Assembly: GCF_900107855.1 (NCBI RefSeq)
Contig: NZ_FNRJ01000009.1
Span: 62,001-126,000 of the forward strand
Direction: 5' to 3'
DNA: 64,000 nt
Source: Marinobacterium iners DSM 11526
GTDB lineage: Bacteria; Pseudomonadota; Gammaproteobacteria; Pseudomonadales; Balneatricaceae
The notes below the pieces were generated by a model, which saw only the letters and a program-made list of their open reading frames with translations, was not told the DNA's origin and did not search any database. Every line of letters begins with the position of its first letter. Positions within the stretch are counted from its first letter, which is position 1. Below are positions 32,521 to 40,866 of this stretch, in pieces. Both the position numbers and the translations under genes were made by a program.

Positions 32521-32608
32521 GCAGGTCTCCATGGAGTTGATGATCCTCATTTTTAATTCTGTGGGCAAAAGTGCAGCTTTACATCTGAACATCGGCTGAG
32601 CAACGCGT

Positions 32609-33631
32609 TCAGTCAACCTGCCCTGGCTGTAATGGCAACAGCAGTGTCTTGGATGGACGCCCGGGAATCTCGCGCGCCAGCCGAGGCACGAGGTAACCAG
32701 GCAGCTCCGACTGCAATTCCCCTACCAGTCGCTGGGCCTGTCGGTCATCAACGTCAAAATGTGCAGCACCCGCGACCGCGTCCAGTACGAACAGATAATA
32801 GGGCAGGACCCCGCAGGAGAACAATGTCTCGCTGAGTATTTTTTGTACAGATTTGTTGTCATTGATATCACGCAGCAGTACCGCCTGATTAAGCAACGTG
32901 ATGCCGGCCTGCTTCAGGCGCACGCATGCCTTGATCACATCTGCGTCAATCTCCTGAGGATGATTGACGTGTAGTACCAGTACCGGCTGCAGACGTGAGG
33001 AGGTCAATGCGCTGATCAAGGTGTCTGTCACTCGCTGCGGGATGACCACCGGAAGGCGAGAGTGGATGCGTACACGCTGAAGATGGGGCACCTCACCCAA
33101 ATCGCTTAGCATCCGCTGCAGTCGATTGTCCGGTGTGGCAAGCGGGTCGCCACCGGAAAAAATCACTTCACTGACCTGGGTGTGTTGATGCAGGTAGTCC
33201 AGCACTGCCTGCCACTGGCGCGGCCCCAGCTGGTTGTCGGCGTAAGGGAAGTGGCGTCGGAAGCAGTAACGACAATTAATGGCACAGGCACCGGACAGGA
33301 TCAGCAGTACACGGTCGGTATATTTATGGATCAGACCGCTGGTGTGGTTGGCATCGGCCTCGGCCAGCGGATCGGTGTTGAAGCCGGGCACCTGTAACAG
33401 CTCATCCGCCAGCGGCAAAATCTGACGCAATAACGGATCGTTCGGGTCGCCCTTGCGGATGCGGCTTAGCCACGGACGAGGCACGCGCAGTGCAAACTCG
33501 CGGTTGGCAGACAGAGCACCCTCAAGCAGGGTTGCGGGCAGTTCCAGCAACTCCAGCAGTTCAGCCGGGTCTTCAATACACTGGCGCAGTTCGGTCTGCC
33601 AGTCAGAGGCAGTGGGGTAGAGCAGATTCAT
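32609..33631 (-). CDS. epmB: EF-P lysine 2,3-aminomutase EpmB
   Basis: EpmB converts alpha-lysine to beta-lysine for attachment to EF-P by EpmA. The 340-residue radical-SAM protein has the cluster motif CAINCRYCFRRHF, then FSGGDPLATPD and the KamA-family LVLHVNHPQEID. It lacks the long C-terminal extension of clostridial lysine aminomutase, as EpmB does. ATG 33631 is used; a TTG one codon upstream is the alternative. It is divergent from efp. Confidence 0.95.
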   Translation of the reverse strand: MNLLYPTASDWQTELRQCIEDPAELLELLELPATLLEGALSANREFALRVPRPWLSRIRKGDPNDPLLRQILPLADELLQVPGFNTDPLAEADANHTSGLIHKYTDRVLLILSGACAINCRYCFRRHFPYADNQLGPRQWQAVLDYLHQHTQVSEVIFSGGDPLATPDNRLQRMLSDLGEVPHLQRVRIHSRLPVVIPQRVTDTLISALTSSRLQPVLVLHVNHPQEIDADVIKACVRLKQAGITLLNQAVLLRDINDNKSVQKILSETLFSCGVLPYYLFVLDAVAGAAHFDVDDRQAQRLVGELQSELPGYLVPRLAREIPGRPSKTLLLPLQPGQVD

Positions 33632-33664
33632 CAAAAGTGCCGGTGCAGGGTGAGCAGGATAAAT

Positions 33665-33693
33665 TGGCCTGCATTCTCCTTTGCAGTAGAATG
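33665..33693 (+). promoter_or_regulatory. Candidate sigma-70 promoter of efp
   Basis: TTGGCC (33665-33670), 17 bases, then TAGAAT (33688-33693). The -10 matches five of six bases, the -35 four of six. Transcription would start near 33700, giving a leader of about 68 bases before the efp ATG. Confidence 0.5.
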
Positions 33694-33767
33694 GCTGTCA
33701 ATTTATCGGGCTGCCCTTCAGAAGAATGTAGCCTGCTCTGGAATCCAAGACGCGGAACCTTCAATTT

Positions 33768-34334
33768 ATGGCTAATTACTCCAGCAACCAGTTCAAAAAC
33801 GGCATGAAAGTGATGATCGACGGCGACCCCTGCAGCATGGTCGATGTCGAATTCGTAAAGCCGGGCAAGGGGCAGGCGTTTACTCGCGTGCGTCTGCGTA
33901 ACCTGCTGACCGGCCGTATCTGGGAGCGTACCTTCAAGTCCAACGAATCGGTTGAAAGTGCTGATGTGATGGATCTGGATATGGAGTACCTCTACAACGA
34001 TGGCGAAATGTGGCATTTCATGGATCCAAGCTCTTTTGAGCAGTTCGCGGCTGATCAGAATGCGGTTGGCGATGCGGCCAAGTGGCTGAAGGAACAGGAC
34101 AAGAGCATCATCACGCTGTGGAACAACAACCCGATCAGCGTAACACCACCGAACTTTGTTGAACTGGAAGTGGTTGAGACTGATCCGGGCCTGAAAGGCG
34201 ACACCGCCCAGGGTGGCTCCAAGCCTGCTACCCTGAGCACTGGCGCTGTGGTGCGTGTGCCGCTGTTTATCGAACGTGGTGAAGTGCTGCGCATCGATAC
34301 CCGTACCGGCGAGTACGTCAGCCGCGCCAACTGA
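33768..34334 (+). CDS. efp: Elongation factor P
   Basis: EF-P relieves ribosome stalling at consecutive prolines. The 188-residue protein has the three beta-barrel domains of the family. The modification loop reads KPGKGQAF, with Lys34 as the expected beta-lysylation site. epmB upstream and epmA downstream supply the modification enzymes, so all components of the EpmAB route except the hydroxylase EpmC are here. Its transcript probably ends in a strong terminator at 34463-34490. Confidence 0.97.
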   Translation: MANYSSNQFKNGMKVMIDGDPCSMVDVEFVKPGKGQAFTRVRLRNLLTGRIWERTFKSNESVESADVMDLDMEYLYNDGEMWHFMDPSSFEQFAADQNAVGDAAKWLKEQDKSIITLWNNNPISVTPPNFVELEVVETDPGLKGDTAQGGSKPATLSTGAVVRVPLFIERGEVLRIDTRTGEYVSRAN

Positions 34335-34357
34335 TTCTGCTGAAGTGGAGCCGGAGG

Positions 34358-34435
34358 AGGTTTACGGACTGTCTGCGGCCAAGGATGGCCGCAGTCAAGC
34401 CTACAGGGATGTATTCATGGCGTGTCCGTAAACCT
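34358..34435. repeat. Nested inverted-repeat element between efp and epmA
   Basis: AGGTTTACGGAC (34358-34369) pairs exactly with GTCCGTAAACCT (34424-34435). Inside, CTGCGGCCA (34373-34381) and TGGCCGCAG (34386-34394) form an exact nine-base stem with an AGGA loop. The whole folds as a long outer stem holding one inner hairpin and a single-stranded arm. It resembles the intergenic palindromic elements scattered through many marine gammaproteobacterial genomes, but no second copy is visible here. Confidence 0.7.
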
Positions 34436-34462
34436 TCACCGGCATCCGCTCGCTTATGAAAT

Positions 34463-34490
34463 GGCAGCTTCGGCTGCCGTTCTTGTTTTT
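34463..34490 (+). terminator. Rho-independent terminator between efp and epmA
   Basis: GGCAGC (34463-34468), the tetraloop TTCG, and GCTGCC (34473-34478) form a perfect six-base stem followed by a T-rich tract to 34490. It ends only 13 bases before the epmA ATG, so it can end efp transcripts or attenuate epmA. Confidence 0.82.
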
Positions 34491-34503
34491 GAGCAAAATT
34501 CCG

Positions 34504-35472
34504 ATGCAAGAGTCATTCTGGCGTCCCAGCGCCCCGATTCACAATCTGCGTGCCCGAGCCAAAGTGCTGGAACGGATTCGTCATTTCTTTGCCGAGCGTA
34601 ACGTACTGGAAGTTGAAACTCCGGTACTGTCTCATTGCGCGGTCAGTGACCCTTTTATCGACAGCCTTGAGGTCAGTTTCGGCTTTCAGCCGGGAATCGA
34701 GGATGAACGGCTTTATTTGCAAACTTCGCCTGAATACGCCATGAAGCGGCTGCTCGCCGCGGGCAGTGGTGATATCTATTCGATGGCCAAAGTGTTTCGT
34801 AACGGCGAGTCTGGGCGGCGCCACAACCCCGAGTTCACCATGCTGGAATGGTATCGTCTGGGGTTCGATGATCGCCAGTTGATGGCGGAAGTGGACGCTC
34901 TGCTGCGCTCGGTGATACCCGATCTTGAAGTGAGCTATCTAAGCTATGCCCGGCTGTTCGAGTCCGAGCTGGGGCTGGATCCACATACGGCCAGTCTGGA
35001 GCAGTTGCAGCGGATCTGCCGTGAGCACGTGGATGCGCCTTTCGAGGACGATGATCGCGATACCTGGCTCAACTTGCTGATGTCCCACGTGCTGGAGCCG
35101 CGATTGCAGAGTGCCGTGTTTATCCACAGCTATCCGGCCTCCATGGCGGCGCTGGCGCAGGTGTGCGAGGATGAGCAGGGGCGCCGGGTGGCCGCCCGCT
35201 TTGAGCTGTTCGTCAACGGCATCGAACTGGCCAACGGCTACCATGAGTTGACCGATGCGGCGGAACAGGCGCGACGCCTGCAGGCTGACCAGCAGCAGCG
35301 GGCGGCGCTGGGGCTACCACAGCGACCACTGGAGCTGCGACTGGTACAGGCGCTGGAAACCGGACTGCCGGACTGTGCCGGTGTCGCCCTCGGCGTCGAC
35401 CGGCTGGTGATGTTGGCGCTGGGGGCCGAAGGGTTGGATCAGGTGGTATCCTTCATGCATGAGCGGGCATAA
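34504..35472 (+). CDS. epmA: EF-P-(R)-beta-lysine ligase EpmA
   Basis: EpmA (also PoxA/GenX/YjeA) is a truncated lysyl-tRNA-synthetase paralogue that attaches beta-lysine to EF-P. The 322-residue protein has the class II motifs FFAERNVLEVETPVLS, FRNGESGRRHNPEFTMLEWYR and GVALGVDRLVMLALG, but no N-terminal tRNA-anticodon domain. ATG 34504 gives the expected N-terminus; the frame runs back to 34456 through the terminator. The ribosome binding site is weak (TGAGC). It converges on the C-S lyase gene. Confidence 0.95.
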   Translation: MQESFWRPSAPIHNLRARAKVLERIRHFFAERNVLEVETPVLSHCAVSDPFIDSLEVSFGFQPGIEDERLYLQTSPEYAMKRLLAAGSGDIYSMAKVFRNGESGRRHNPEFTMLEWYRLGFDDRQLMAEVDALLRSVIPDLEVSYLSYARLFESELGLDPHTASLEQLQRICREHVDAPFEDDDRDTWLNLLMSHVLEPRLQSAVFIHSYPASMAALAQVCEDEQGRRVAARFELFVNGIELANGYHELTDAAEQARRLQADQQQRAALGLPQRPLELRLVQALETGLPDCAGVALGVDRLVMLALGAEGLDQVVSFMHERA

Positions 35473-35478
35473 GCCTGC

Positions 35479-36636
35479 TCAAGCCGGCAGTTCCTTCAAC
35501 AACGCCCGCCTCATTCTGTCGACTGCCTCTTCCAATAGTGCCCTTGGGCAGCCGAAATTCAGTCGCATAAAACGCTCATCGCCAAAGTCCCTTCCCGGTG
35601 ACAGGCCAACGCCGGCCTGCTCGAAAAAGTGGGGTGGGTTATCCAGGCAGGCGGCGGAGACATCGATCCAGGCCAGGTAGGTGGCTTCAATTGGATCAAG
35701 CCTGAGGCCGGGCAGGGCGTTGATCGCTTCAACCAGATAGTCCCTGTTGCCGCGCAGGTAATCCAGCTGGGCACGGTTCCATTCATCGCCGTCGCGGTAG
35801 GCCGCCAGTGCGGCGGTATAGCCAAGCAGGTTGACGTCAGGCACGATCCCTTTGCGTACACGCTGAAAGCGCTGGCGAAGTTCCGGGTTCTGGATGACGG
35901 CAAAGGAGCAGCCAAGGCCCGCGATGTTGTAGGTCTTGCTCGGTGCCATCAGGGTGATGGTGCGGGCCGCAATCTCGTCGTTCAGCGACGCGATCGGGGT
36001 ATGCGTCAGGCCCGGTTGCAGAATCAGGTCGCAGTGGATTTCGTCAGAGCAGATGATCAGGTCGTGGCGGATGATGATTTCGGACAGGGCTTCCAGTTCT
36101 TCACGGCGATACAGGGTACCACCGGGATTGTGCGGGTTACAGAACAGCAGCAGTCTGGCATCCGGTGTAATGGCAGCTTCGAGTGCGTCCAGGTCGATGA
36201 CGCTGCGCCCATCCTCCTCACGGATCAGCGGTACCTTGATCAGGCTGCGATCGGACAGACGGGGTGCCGACATGAACGGCGGGTAGACCGGTGCCGGAGT
36301 GAGTACGGCAGAGCCTGATTCGCCCACCGAGCGGCAGGCCAAGTTAAGGCCGCACACCAATCCGGGCAGCCAGACCAGATCGTTGACCTCAATAGACCAG
36401 TCATACAGCCGCTGCATCCGCTCGATCACCAGCCGATTCAGCTCGGCAGGAGTACTGGTGTAACCGAACACGCCGTGATCGATGCGCTGATGCAGCGCCT
36501 GAATCACGGCTTCTGGCGCCATAAAGTCAGTATCGGCCACCCACATCGGCAGAATTTCCGTGTCGGCATATTTTTCCCACTTCTCGCTGGAGGTGGCGCG
36601 GCGGTCAATCAGCTGGTCGAAACGGGTTGGGCTCAT
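35479..36636 (-). CDS. patB: PLP-dependent C-S beta-lyase, MalY/PatB family
   Basis: This 385-residue fold-type I PLP enzyme matches cystathionine beta-lyase-like MalY/PatB proteins, which split L-cystathionine or other cysteine conjugates. Visible features are MWVADTDFMAP, FCNPHNPGGT, SDEIHCDL and the PLP lysine Lys234 in MAPSKTYNIAGLG. ATG 36636 has GGAG upstream; the frame extends to 36720 without family support. The true substrate and any regulatory role cannot be read from the sequence. It is divergent from leuA. Confidence 0.88.
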   Translation of the reverse strand: MSPTRFDQLIDRRATSSEKWEKYADTEILPMWVADTDFMAPEAVIQALHQRIDHGVFGYTSTPAELNRLVIERMQRLYDWSIEVNDLVWLPGLVCGLNLACRSVGESGSAVLTPAPVYPPFMSAPRLSDRSLIKVPLIREEDGRSVIDLDALEAAITPDARLLLFCNPHNPGGTLYRREELEALSEIIIRHDLIICSDEIHCDLILQPGLTHTPIASLNDEIAARTITLMAPSKTYNIAGLGCSFAVIQNPELRQRFQRVRKGIVPDVNLLGYTAALAAYRDGDEWNRAQLDYLRGNRDYLVEAINALPGLRLDPIEATYLAWIDVSAACLDNPPHFFEQAGVGLSPGRDFGDERFMRLNFGCPRALLEEAVDRMRRALLKELPA

Positions 36637-36807
36637 CGGTACTCCTTCATCGGGTCTGCGGTCAACGACAATCTGGTGATACAATAATAGCCATAACACA
36701 GCCCTGATCCTGTTTTTCACTCGGGTTAATGCCCGATCTTACAATCAGAGCTTCAGTATCTACATGCAGGCGACGGTTGTCAGCCTGTATAGAAGGGAGT
36801 AGCCAGC

Positions 36808-38349
36808 ATGAGCAGCAATGATCGCGTCATTATTTTTGATACCACCTTGCGTGACGGTGAGCAGAGTCCCGGTGCCTCCATGACCCGTGATGAAAAGCTG
36901 CGCATCGCCAAACAGCTGGAAAAGCTGCGCGTGGATGTGATCGAAGCAGGCTTTGCCATCGCCAGCCCCGGCGATTTCGAGTCGGTGAAATCGATCGCCG
37001 ATACCATCAAGGAGAGCACCGTCTGCTCTCTGTCCCGTGCGCTGGACGCGGATATCGACCGGGCCGGTGAAGCGCTGAAAAATGCCGCCTCCGGTCGCAT
37101 TCATACCTTTATCGCGACCTCTCCGATCCACATGCAGTACAAGTTGCAGATGGAGCCGGATCAGGTGGTGGAAAACGCCGTGCGTGCAGTCAAGCGGGCG
37201 CGTAATCTGGTCGGTGATGTGGAGTTCTCGCTGGAAGACGCCAGTCGCTCAGAGCTGGACTTCATGTGCCGCATCATTGAGCAGGTGATCGAAGCCGGTG
37301 CCCGCACCATCAATATCCCCGATACCGTGGGCTACGCGGTGCCGCACGAATACGGCAACACCATTCGTCAGCTGATCGAGCGTATTCCCAACTCCGACAA
37401 GGCGATCTTCTCGGTTCACTGCCACAATGACTTGGGGCTGGCAGTGGCCAACTCGCTGGCGGCCGTCAATGCCGGTGCGCGTCAGGTGGAATGTACCATC
37501 AACGGCCTGGGCGAGCGTGCCGGTAATGCCGCGCTGGAAGAGATCGTCATGGCGCTGCGTACTCGCAAGGATACATTCGGTCTGGAAACCAGCATCGACA
37601 CCACTCAGATTGTGCCGGCGTCGCGTCTGGTATCCAGTATCACTGGTTTTCCGGTACAGCCCAACAAGGCGATTGTCGGTGCCAATGCCTTTGCCCATGA
37701 ATCAGGCATTCATCAGGATGGCGTACTCAAACACCGTGAAACCTATGAAATCATGACGGCAGAAGATGTGGGCTGGAATACCAACCGCATGGTTCTGGGC
37801 AAGCTGTCCGGTCGTGCCGCCTTCCGCGCCCGCATGGAAGAGCTGGGCACTGTGTTTGCCACCGACGCCGAGCTGAATACGGCTTTTGCCCGCTTCAAGG
37901 AGCTGGCGGACAAGAAGAGCGAAATCTTTGATGATGATCTGGTTGCTTTGGTCAGCGATGCCCGTGCCTCTGCCGGTCATGAAAAGTACAAACTGAGCAG
38001 TCTGAATGTCACTTCCCAGACCGGTGAAGTGCCGGTGGCCAACTTGGTGGTGTCCGTGGATACGCAGGAACACAGCGCTGAAGCCTCCGGCAGCGGTCCC
38101 GTGGATGCGGCTTTCAAGGCGATCGAGCAGGTGGCGGCCTCTGGTGCCAATCTGCAGCTGTACTCGGTCAATGCTATCACCAGCGGCACCGACTCTCAGG
38201 GTGAAGTCACCGTGAGGCTGGAAAAGGCTGGTCGCATCGTCAACGGTCTGGGGGCCGATACCGATATCATTATTGCCTCGGCCAAGGCCTATCTGCACGC
38301 ACTGAATCTGCTGGATGCCAATATCCAGAAAGCCCATCCGCAGGTGTGA
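36808..38349 (+). CDS. leuA: 2-isopropylmalate synthase
   Basis: LeuA condenses acetyl-CoA with 2-oxoisovalerate, the first committed step of leucine synthesis. The 513-residue protein has the catalytic motif [16 protein letters not shown], the metal ligands in [16 protein letters not shown], and a C-terminal allosteric domain (about 390-513) for leucine feedback. AAGGGAG at 36792-36798 supports ATG 36808. I searched the 171-base upstream gap for a leucine-rich leader peptide and found none. The next gene starts 8 bases after the stop. Confidence 0.96.
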   Translation: MSSNDRVIIFDTTLRDGEQSPGASMTRDEKLRIAKQLEKLRVDVIEAGFAIASPGDFESVKSIADTIKESTVCSLSRALDADIDRAGEALKNAASGRIHTFIATSPIHMQYKLQMEPDQVVENAVRAVKRARNLVGDVEFSLEDASRSELDFMCRIIEQVIEAGARTINIPDTVGYAVPHEYGNTIRQLIERIPNSDKAIFSVHCHNDLGLAVANSLAAVNAGARQVECTINGLGERAGNAALEEIVMALRTRKDTFGLETSIDTTQIVPASRLVSSITGFPVQPNKAIVGANAFAHESGIHQDGVLKHRETYEIMTAEDVGWNTNRMVLGKLSGRAAFRARMEELGTVFATDAELNTAFARFKELADKKSEIFDDDLVALVSDARASAGHEKYKLSSLNVTSQTGEVPVANLVVSVDTQEHSAEASGSGPVDAAFKAIEQVAASGANLQLYSVNAITSGTDSQGEVTVRLEKAGRIVNGLGADTDIIIASAKAYLHALNLLDANIQKAHPQV

Positions 38350-38356
38350 GGCCGGT

Positions 38357-39187
38357 ATGACGCTGGCGGCACAAGAACAGAATCGTCACCGCTGGCTGGA
38401 GGCACTGGGTGTCGACAGCTGGCTGCCGCGTGGAAATTTGCCCGGTGCAGCCGAGATAGCGCCCTGGGTGGAATCATTTTGCTACCCTAATGATGCCCAG
38501 GCTGATGCCTGGCTGGAAGATGTTGCCGAAAGCGTTGAGGAGCAAGCGGTCCCTGTTTCGACCCCAGCTCCAAAACCTGTCGCTGCACGTGCCAGAATTG
38601 ACACCGAGACCCTGCTGGATCAGCGGCCTGCCGCTGTGCCGAAAGCGACACCGGTTGAGCGACCGGTTCGCACGACGCCAACCTCAACAGTGGTTGAAGC
38701 GCCGCGTTTCAAGCTGGCCTTTGTGCTGCGGCAGGATCTGCTGATTGTCGATTCACTGCCGCCGCATCAGCCGCAGGGGTTCAGTCGACATCATCGTGCC
38801 CTGCTGACCGGAATCACCACCGCGCTGGGGGCTGAAGCTGATATTGAACTGAGCGATGCCATGATGCTGCCCTGGCCGATGCTGGCCAGCCGCACGCTGG
38901 ATCAGGGCGCCGAGGAGGCGCGCCGCGCCGTGCAGCACAAGCTCCGGCGTACGCTGGAGTCACATCGCCGTATCACTCAGGTGCTGCTGATGGGAGAGGC
39001 CGCTGCCCATTGGATACTTGGTGAAACGGCACCGTTGGATACGCTGCAGGGGCGCAGCTTCAAACTGCCTTCAGGGCTGCCGGTGGTGGTAACCTTGAGT
39101 CTGAGTGAGCTGCTGCGGCTGCCCGAGCGTAAAGCTGAAGCCTGGCGTGATATTCAGCCGCTGCGCCTGGTCCGTTCAAGTGACTGA
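38357..39187 (+). CDS. HolD-like protein (candidate DNA polymerase III psi subunit)
   Basis: This 276-residue protein is not certain, but three things point to the psi subunit (HolD). The N-terminal RHRWLEALGVDSWLPRG resembles the HolD start. The C-terminal domain has a uracil-glycosylase-like ending LSLSELLRLPERKAEAWRDI, which the psi fold shares in degraded form. It is directly upstream of rimI, as holD is in E. coli. It is twice the size of E. coli psi (137 residues) because of a Pro/Ala/Thr-rich linker (about residues 60-115) and a longer core. It overlaps rimI by 8 bases. Confidence 0.55.
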   Translation: MTLAAQEQNRHRWLEALGVDSWLPRGNLPGAAEIAPWVESFCYPNDAQADAWLEDVAESVEEQAVPVSTPAPKPVAARARIDTETLLDQRPAAVPKATPVERPVRTTPTSTVVEAPRFKLAFVLRQDLLIVDSLPPHQPQGFSRHHRALLTGITTALGAEADIELSDAMMLPWPMLASRTLDQGAEEARRAVQHKLRRTLESHRRITQVLLMGEAAAHWILGETAPLDTLQGRSFKLPSGLPVVVTLSLSELLRLPERKAEAWRDIQPLRLVRSSD

Positions 39188-39632
39188 TCTGCAGCTGCAA
39201 CAGCTTGAGAAGGCTCAGCTGGATGCGGTGCTCAAGCTTGATGCGACCTGTTTCGAGAGCGAGCCTTTTGCTGCTGTCTGGTGGCAGAAAGCATTGACCA
39301 GCGCCGGGGCCAGCAGCTGGATTTTGTCCTGGAAGGACCGACCGGTGGCCTATTGTTTGTTCAGCGAGATAATGGATGAAGCTGAGCTGCTACGTATAGC
39401 GGTTGATCCGCAACAACGTGGCAAGGGCTTGGCTACCGACCTGCTGCACAAGGTACAGGACGCACTGATTGAGCGAGGGATAACCCGCTTTTTCCTTGAG
39501 GTTCGTGCATCCAACCGTGCTGCACAGGCCCTTTATCATCGTTGTGGTTGGCAACCCTGCGGTCGCCGTAAAAACTACTATCCTCTGGGTGATGCGCTTG
39601 AAGACGCGCTGTTGTTCAGCCGGGAACCTTGA
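39180..39632 (+). CDS. rimI: Ribosomal protein S18 alanine N-acetyltransferase
   Basis: RimI acetylates the N-terminus of ribosomal protein S18. The 150-residue GNAT protein has LRIAVDPQQRGKGLATDLL (acetyl-CoA loop) and FLEVRASNRAAQALYHRCGW, with GRRKNYYP near the end as in E. coli RimI. The start is GTG 39180, overlapping the upstream stop by 8 bases; no clear ribosome binding site is visible, so it is probably coupled to the upstream gene. Confidence 0.94.
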   Translation: MTDLQLQQLEKAQLDAVLKLDATCFESEPFAAVWWQKALTSAGASSWILSWKDRPVAYCLFSEIMDEAELLRIAVDPQQRGKGLATDLLHKVQDALIERGITRFFLEVRASNRAAQALYHRCGWQPCGRRKNYYPLGDALEDALLFSREP

Positions 39633-39649
39633 AGCGGGAGTGAGCCGAA

Positions 39650-40318
39650 ATGAGTCTGACACAGGGACTGATCAGTGGGGGCTGGCTCTGGGCGGCAAGC
39701 CTGGCAGCGCTGCTGGTGCTGTTGCTGGCGCTGAAGACTGCTCCCTGGTCAGTGCTGATGCAGCAGCGCCGGCTGCAACATCTTCTGTTTGGCGCAACCG
39801 TTGTATTGATGCTGATGTGGACCATGCGGGCCGGCATCTCGCCCGGGCTGGGCATTCACTTTCTCGGTATGACCACGCTGACGCTGATGTTTGGCTGGGA
39901 CCTGGCCATCCTGTCCGGCACGTTGGCGTTGTTGGGCATGACCCTGATCGGGCGGGAAAGCTGGGACACGTTGAGTGTCAATGTGCTCTGTTCAGTTGTG
40001 TTGCCGGCGCTTGCCAGTATGGCGGTACTGCGCCTGGTTGAAGCAAAACTGCCGCGCAACTTCTTTGTCTATCTGTTTCTGTGTGCCTTCTTTGGTGCCG
40101 GTGTGGCAACCGCTGTTGGCGGCATGGCGATGGCACTTCTGCTGTGGGCCGATGGTGTGTATCCCTGGGCCAAGATCTATCTGGAGTATGTGCGCTTTCT
40201 GCCGCTTATCATGTTCCCCGAAGGACTGCTGAACGGCATTATCATGACCGGCATGATGGTGTTTCATCCTGACTGGATCCGTACATTCGACGCCCGCCAT
40301 TACATTGATGAGCAATAG
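39650..40318 (+). CDS. CbiM-like energy-coupling-factor permease family membrane protein
   Basis: This 222-residue inner-membrane protein has about six to seven hydrophobic segments and the CbiM-type signature GIHFLGMTTLTLMFGWDLAILSG, with FPEGLLNGIIMTGMM near the end. CbiM proteins are substrate-capture parts of cobalt/nickel ECF transporters, but no partner ATPase or CbiQ gene is nearby and the N-terminal metal-binding Met-His start of CbiM is absent (it begins MSLTQGLIS). GGGAG precedes the start. It converges on the RegA-type regulator with an 11-base gap. The substrate is unknown. Confidence 0.75.
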   Translation: MSLTQGLISGGWLWAASLAALLVLLLALKTAPWSVLMQQRRLQHLLFGATVVLMLMWTMRAGISPGLGIHFLGMTTLTLMFGWDLAILSGTLALLGMTLIGRESWDTLSVNVLCSVVLPALASMAVLRLVEAKLPRNFFVYLFLCAFFGAGVATAVGGMAMALLLWADGVYPWAKIYLEYVRFLPLIMFPEGLLNGIIMTGMMVFHPDWIRTFDARHYIDEQ

Positions 40319-40329
40319 CTCTACCGACG

Positions 40330-40866
40330 TCAGCGCCGCACCGGATGCTTGGCAAGCTTGCGCTGCAGAGTGCGGCGATGCATCCCCAGTGCCCGTGCCG
40401 TGGCTGAGATATTGCCTTCGTGCTCATGCAAAACTTTCTGGATATGTTCCCATTCCAGCCGGTTGACCGACATCGGTGTGTCTGGAATGTCGCTGTTCAG
40501 CTCTGAAGCCTCTGCTTCACCTTCAAGTGCCCGCAGGATCTGATCGGCATCAGCCGGCTTGGGCAGGTAGTTATGTGCCCCCGACTTGATTGCTTCGACA
40601 GCAGTGGCAATGCTGGCATAGCCGGTCAGCACAAGAATGCGTACCTCTGAATTCAGCTGTTTGAGCTGAGGAATCAGGCACAGGCCGGATGGGCCCTCCA
40701 TTTTCAGATCCACAGTGGCCAGGTCTGGTGCCTGTTGATGGGCCAGCGCAACGGCTGTTGCTACGTCGCGTGCGACCTGAACCTCGAAGCCTCTCCGGGT
40801 CATGGCACGGGCCAGTACACGGGTAAAGGCCGGGTCATCGTCCACAATCAGAAAATGTCGGGTCAT
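40330..40866 (-). CDS. regA: RegA/PrrA/RoxR-family response regulator
   Basis: This 178-residue two-domain regulator belongs to the ActR/RegA/PrrA/RoxR group, which controls respiration, redox balance and related genes. The receiver domain has DDD at 9-11 and the phosphorylatable Asp53 (TVDLKMEGPSG), then LTGYASIATAVEAIKSGAHNYLPKP. The C-terminal Fis-like helix-turn-helix is HEGNISATARALGMHRRTLQRKL, a sequence nearly invariant in this group. It overlaps the kinase gene by four bases (ATGA). Confidence 0.93.
   Translation of the reverse strand: MTRHFLIVDDDPAFTRVLARAMTRRGFEVQVARDVATAVALAHQQAPDLATVDLKMEGPSGLCLIPQLKQLNSEVRILVLTGYASIATAVEAIKSGAHNYLPKPADADQILRALEGEAEASELNSDIPDTPMSVNRLEWEHIQKVLHEHEGNISATARALGMHRRTLQRKLAKHPVRR

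Noticed and set aside
36637-36807. Leucine leader peptide or attenuator before leuA
   Set aside because: No short frame with consecutive leucine codons and no terminator/antiterminator pair; only a five-base stem (TCGGG/CCCGA) is visible.
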